Below, one piece after another: positions 4,349 to 5,857 of a stretch of DNA of 5,857 nt. Both the position numbers and the translations under genes were made by a program. The stretch spans positions 1-5,857 of the forward strand of contig JAITWV010000279.1 of NCBI GenBank assembly GCA_031285105.1, read 5' to 3'. Source of the stretch: Streptococcaceae bacterium (GTDB lineage: Bacteria; Bacillota; Bacilli; Lactobacillales; Streptococcaceae). The notes beneath the pieces were generated by a model. That model saw only the letters and a list, made by a program, of their open reading frames with translations, did no database searches and was not told where the DNA came from. Every line of letters starts with the position of its first letter. Within the stretch, counting starts at the first letter, position 1.

Positions 4349-4364
4349 TGCCAAAGTTAATAAA

Positions 4365-4456
4365 TAACACGAATAGTTATGTTATTTTGTGATATTGTAA
4401 TTAATAACAAGTTACGTTTCGCAACATTTCGTTGATTTTATAAACATTTCGTGATA
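4365..4456. promoter_or_regulatory. Additional operator half-sites
   Basis: Related half-sites occur at 4365-4371 (TAACACG), 4388-4394 (TGTGATA), 4405-4411 (TAACAAG, followed by TTA and CGT) and 4450-4456 (CGTGATA). The last one covers the -35 of the repressor promoter. This is a graded set of strong and weak sites, as expected for a cooperative switch. Individual boundaries are uncertain. Confidence 0.4.
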
Positions 4457-4479
4457 TTTATATACAAATAGTTTATAAT
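4451..4479 (+). promoter_or_regulatory. Repressor (rightward) promoter
   Basis: GTGATA (4451-4456), a 17-bp spacer and TATAAT (4474-4479). The -35 lies within the operator-like CGTGATA, which allows autoregulation of the repressor. Confidence 0.55.
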
Positions 4480-4508
4480 TTACTTAAGAAAAAAACTGAG
4501 GTGAAAAA

Positions 4509-4892
4509 GTGAACGATAAAGAATTGAAAACATTTGTTGGATTAAAAATAAAAAAATATAGAAAATTAAAAGGTTGGACTCAACAGCAACTTGCTGAAAA
4601 ATTAAATGTGAGTACTTCAGCGATAACTAACTACGAAAATGCCACAAGATCTCCTATGCAAGATAATTTATTTAAGTTAGCTGATATATTTGGGGTTTCC
4701 GTCGATGCATTCTTCCCAGAATCCGAAACAACTCCCCAAACCGAACACCCAGAAAAACACGCACCAATTGACTTACAAGAAATCGTTAAAAATGCAAACT
4801 GGGACGAATGGCTTTCTTCAGGCGGAAAACCACTATCTGAAAAAGATAAACTAATGTTAGCTGCAATGTTTGGAGAAAAATTGGATGATTAA
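4509..4892 (+). CDS. ImmR-like XRE-family phage repressor (CI equivalent)
   Basis: 127 residues from a GTG with GAGGTG five bases upstream; the GTG at 4501 is followed by a stop. Residues 7-68 are an XRE helix-turn-helix domain (TQQQLAEKLNVSTSAITNYE at 24-43). A Pro/Thr-rich linker (71-86) leads to a short C-terminal module, DLQEIVKNANWDEWLSSGG then KPLSEKDKLMLAAMFG. There is no LexA/S24 self-cleaving domain. Size and C-terminus match ImmR-type repressors such as that of ICEBs1, which are normally inactivated by an ImmA metalloprotease encoded next door. Here the next gene is not ImmA-like. It should repress the leftward early promoter. Confidence 0.85.
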   Translation: MNDKELKTFVGLKIKKYRKLKGWTQQQLAEKLNVSTSAITNYENATRSPMQDNLFKLADIFGVSVDAFFPESETTPQTEHPEKHAPIDLQEIVKNANWDEWLSSGGKPLSEKDKLMLAAMFGEKLDD

Positions 4893-4964
4893 AAAAATAA
4901 AAGAGGCGGACGTTTTATCGCTCGTATTTGACTAGTCGCAGAGAAACGGAAGGGGAGTAGTAAA

Positions 4965-5765
4965 ATGAAAAAAGCTTATAAGCTACTTGATGAAGCGAAT
5001 GAAATATTCAAAGAAGTTTATGACTCAAAAAATAGAAAATTCAAGTATTTGCCTGAGTGGAATTTAAATAAGGCGAAATATTTAAAAAGTGAAATTGAAC
5101 TCTCCACTCGAAAATCTCACAAGGTTTATAAACGAGGAGCTTTAATATTCGTTGACTTTGGAGTAAATGTTGGAAATGAGTTAAGCGGGAATCACTGGGC
5201 TTTAGTCATTTCTAAAAAAGATAGTTTTAAAAATGGTTCATTAACTGTTATTCCAATCACATCTAAAGAAAATAGATTTACTGTCCAATTGGATAAAACA
5301 ATTGGTGAACCTTCGCAGGCAATGATTGATAATTATTTAAGGCAAAAAATATTACATTTTGTTGGTTTAGGATTCATTGTTTCTGAAGTCATGGAAAATC
5401 TATTAGGGCCAAATTCAAATGAAGCAAATCTGAAAAGAAAGAAATTTCTTGAACAAGCAATTAAAGATTACACCATCACAGACCAAGAATTAAAAGTTAC
5501 AAGACAAAGCATAAAATTTTCAACGCCTGAAGAAGTGTTGCAGCAGCTAAGTAATCAAAGCGACGATATTGCACAATTGTATGCTGTACGTGATTCGTAT
5601 GAAAAATATAAGAAAATTTCTTATGCAAAGTGTATGGATATTACAACCATCAGCAAAAATCGGATTATACCTGTAAATAAATTTGACCCAGTAGGAAAAG
5701 TTAAGGCTAGTACAGATACAATGATGAAAATTGACAAAAAAATAAAAGAAAATTTCACTTATTAA
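4965..5765 (+). CDS. Large PemK/MazF-like protein with split barrel
   Basis: 266 residues, more than twice a normal MazF (about 110-120). GGGGAG lies seven bases before ATG 4965, 72 bp after the repressor, and no terminator is evident between them. Residues 54-100 match the N-terminal half of the PemK/MazF barrel: YKRGALIFVDFG, GNELSGNHWALVIS, TVIPITS. Residues 219-235 (SYAKCMDITTISKNRII) match the late strand usually written as L-x-D-Q-I-R-T-x-x-K-x-R-L. Between them lies a helical insert (about 115-215). By motif alignment Thr99 fits the MazF catalytic Thr, while the catalytic Arg position is His77. It could be an mRNA interferase, an RNA-binding relic or an anti-phage protein. No dedicated antitoxin gene is seen. 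Confidence 0.7.
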   Translation: MKKAYKLLDEANEIFKEVYDSKNRKFKYLPEWNLNKAKYLKSEIELSTRKSHKVYKRGALIFVDFGVNVGNELSGNHWALVISKKDSFKNGSLTVIPITSKENRFTVQLDKTIGEPSQAMIDNYLRQKILHFVGLGFIVSEVMENLLGPNSNEANLKRKKFLEQAIKDYTITDQELKVTRQSIKFSTPEEVLQQLSNQSDDIAQLYAVRDSYEKYKKISYAKCMDITTISKNRIIPVNKFDPVGKVKASTDTMMKIDKKIKENFTY

Positions 5766-5774
5766 GTGCCTCAT

Positions 5775-5803
5775 TTGACGAAAATGGTTTATTTTGGTAT
5801 AGT
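5775..5803 (+). promoter_or_regulatory. Strong promoter P4
   Basis: TTGACG (5775-5780), a 17-bp spacer and TATAGT (5798-5803), preceded by TGG (extended -10). It starts ten bases after the PemK-like stop, so the next gene is transcribed independently of the repressor operon. Confidence 0.75.
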
Positions 5804-5814
5804 TACTTTACTGA

Positions 5815-5831
5815 AGGGACGAATGCGCCCT
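5815..5831 (+). promoter_or_regulatory. 5' stem-loop of the P4 transcript
   Basis: AGGG pairs with CCCT, with an inner CG/CG pair around loop AATG after a one-base bulge. Flanking TTGGTA (5794-5799) and TACCAA (5831-5836) are also complementary at the DNA level. It lies within a few bases of the expected start site near 5810. Confidence 0.4.
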
Positions 5832-5854
5832 ACCAATTTAGACTGAGGAGACGT

Positions 5855-5857
5855 ATG
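5855..5857 (+). CDS. Start codon of a gene beyond the right edge
   Basis: The final ATG has GAGGAG at 5845-5850, four bases upstream, and its own promoter P4. Only the start codon is in the window. By position in the lysogeny arm an integrase or another immunity gene is likely, but nothing here shows which. Confidence 0.5.

Noticed and set aside
4930..4937. Palindrome GACTAGTC between repressor and PemK-like gene as operator or terminator
   Set aside because: An isolated eight-base palindrome without a T tract or matching sites elsewhere; no support for a function.
5547..5774. Minus-strand frame opposite the end of the PemK-like gene
   Set aside because: Cys/Phe/Ile-rich composition typical of a mirror frame, with no ribosome site; the plus-strand protein has recognisable motifs.

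Overview
The window is the lysogeny/early-replication part of a temperate phage (prophage) of a low-GC Gram-positive host. The AT-rich sequence, strong GGAGG-type ribosome sites and the phage families present (Gp157, AAA_24 ATPase, DUF669, ImmR-type repressor) point to Bacilli, most likely a lactic acid bacterium or a relative such as Enterococcus, Carnobacterium or Listeria. I cannot name the species.

Layout. A divergent switch lies at about 4292-4508. To its right, on the plus strand, are a short ImmR-like repressor (4509-4892), a large PemK/MazF-like protein (4965-5765), and a strong promoter plus ribosome site for a gene that starts at the last three bases. To its left, on the minus strand, the early operon begins with a Cro-like protein (4088-4291). 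It continues through small genes (3737-3907, probably 3580-3732, 2820-3026), a winged-HTH protein (2545-2820) and a membrane-anchored coiled-coil protein (2230-2508). It then reaches a recombination/replication block: Gp157 (1645-2124), a RecA-like ATPase (938-1645), DUF669 with an SSB-like tail (438-935), and a DnaD-like initiator whose 3' part runs off the left edge (1-426). That initiator contains seven perfect 12-bp repeats, encoding Asn-Glu-Pro-Ser, that may be the origin iterons.

The least ordinary feature is a set of plus-strand units that run against the early operon. A roughly 106-bp leader occurs twice (3042-3147 and 3917-4022). Each copy has the same 26-bp element, an extended -10 promoter, a stem-loop near +1 with a TTGCmG loop, and a matching ribosome site. 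One copy drives a four-helix membrane protein (3148-3723), a candidate lysogenic-conversion or superinfection gene. The other drives a 29-codon ORF. A third plus-strand promoter (2143-2148) ends after about 90 nt at an intrinsic terminator and may make a small RNA. These units would be expressed apart from, and antisense to, the lytic operon.

The second oddity is in the lysogeny arm. The repressor has the short ImmR-like architecture usually paired with an ImmA metalloprotease, but the next gene is a PemK/MazF-like protein with a split barrel and no HExxH motif.
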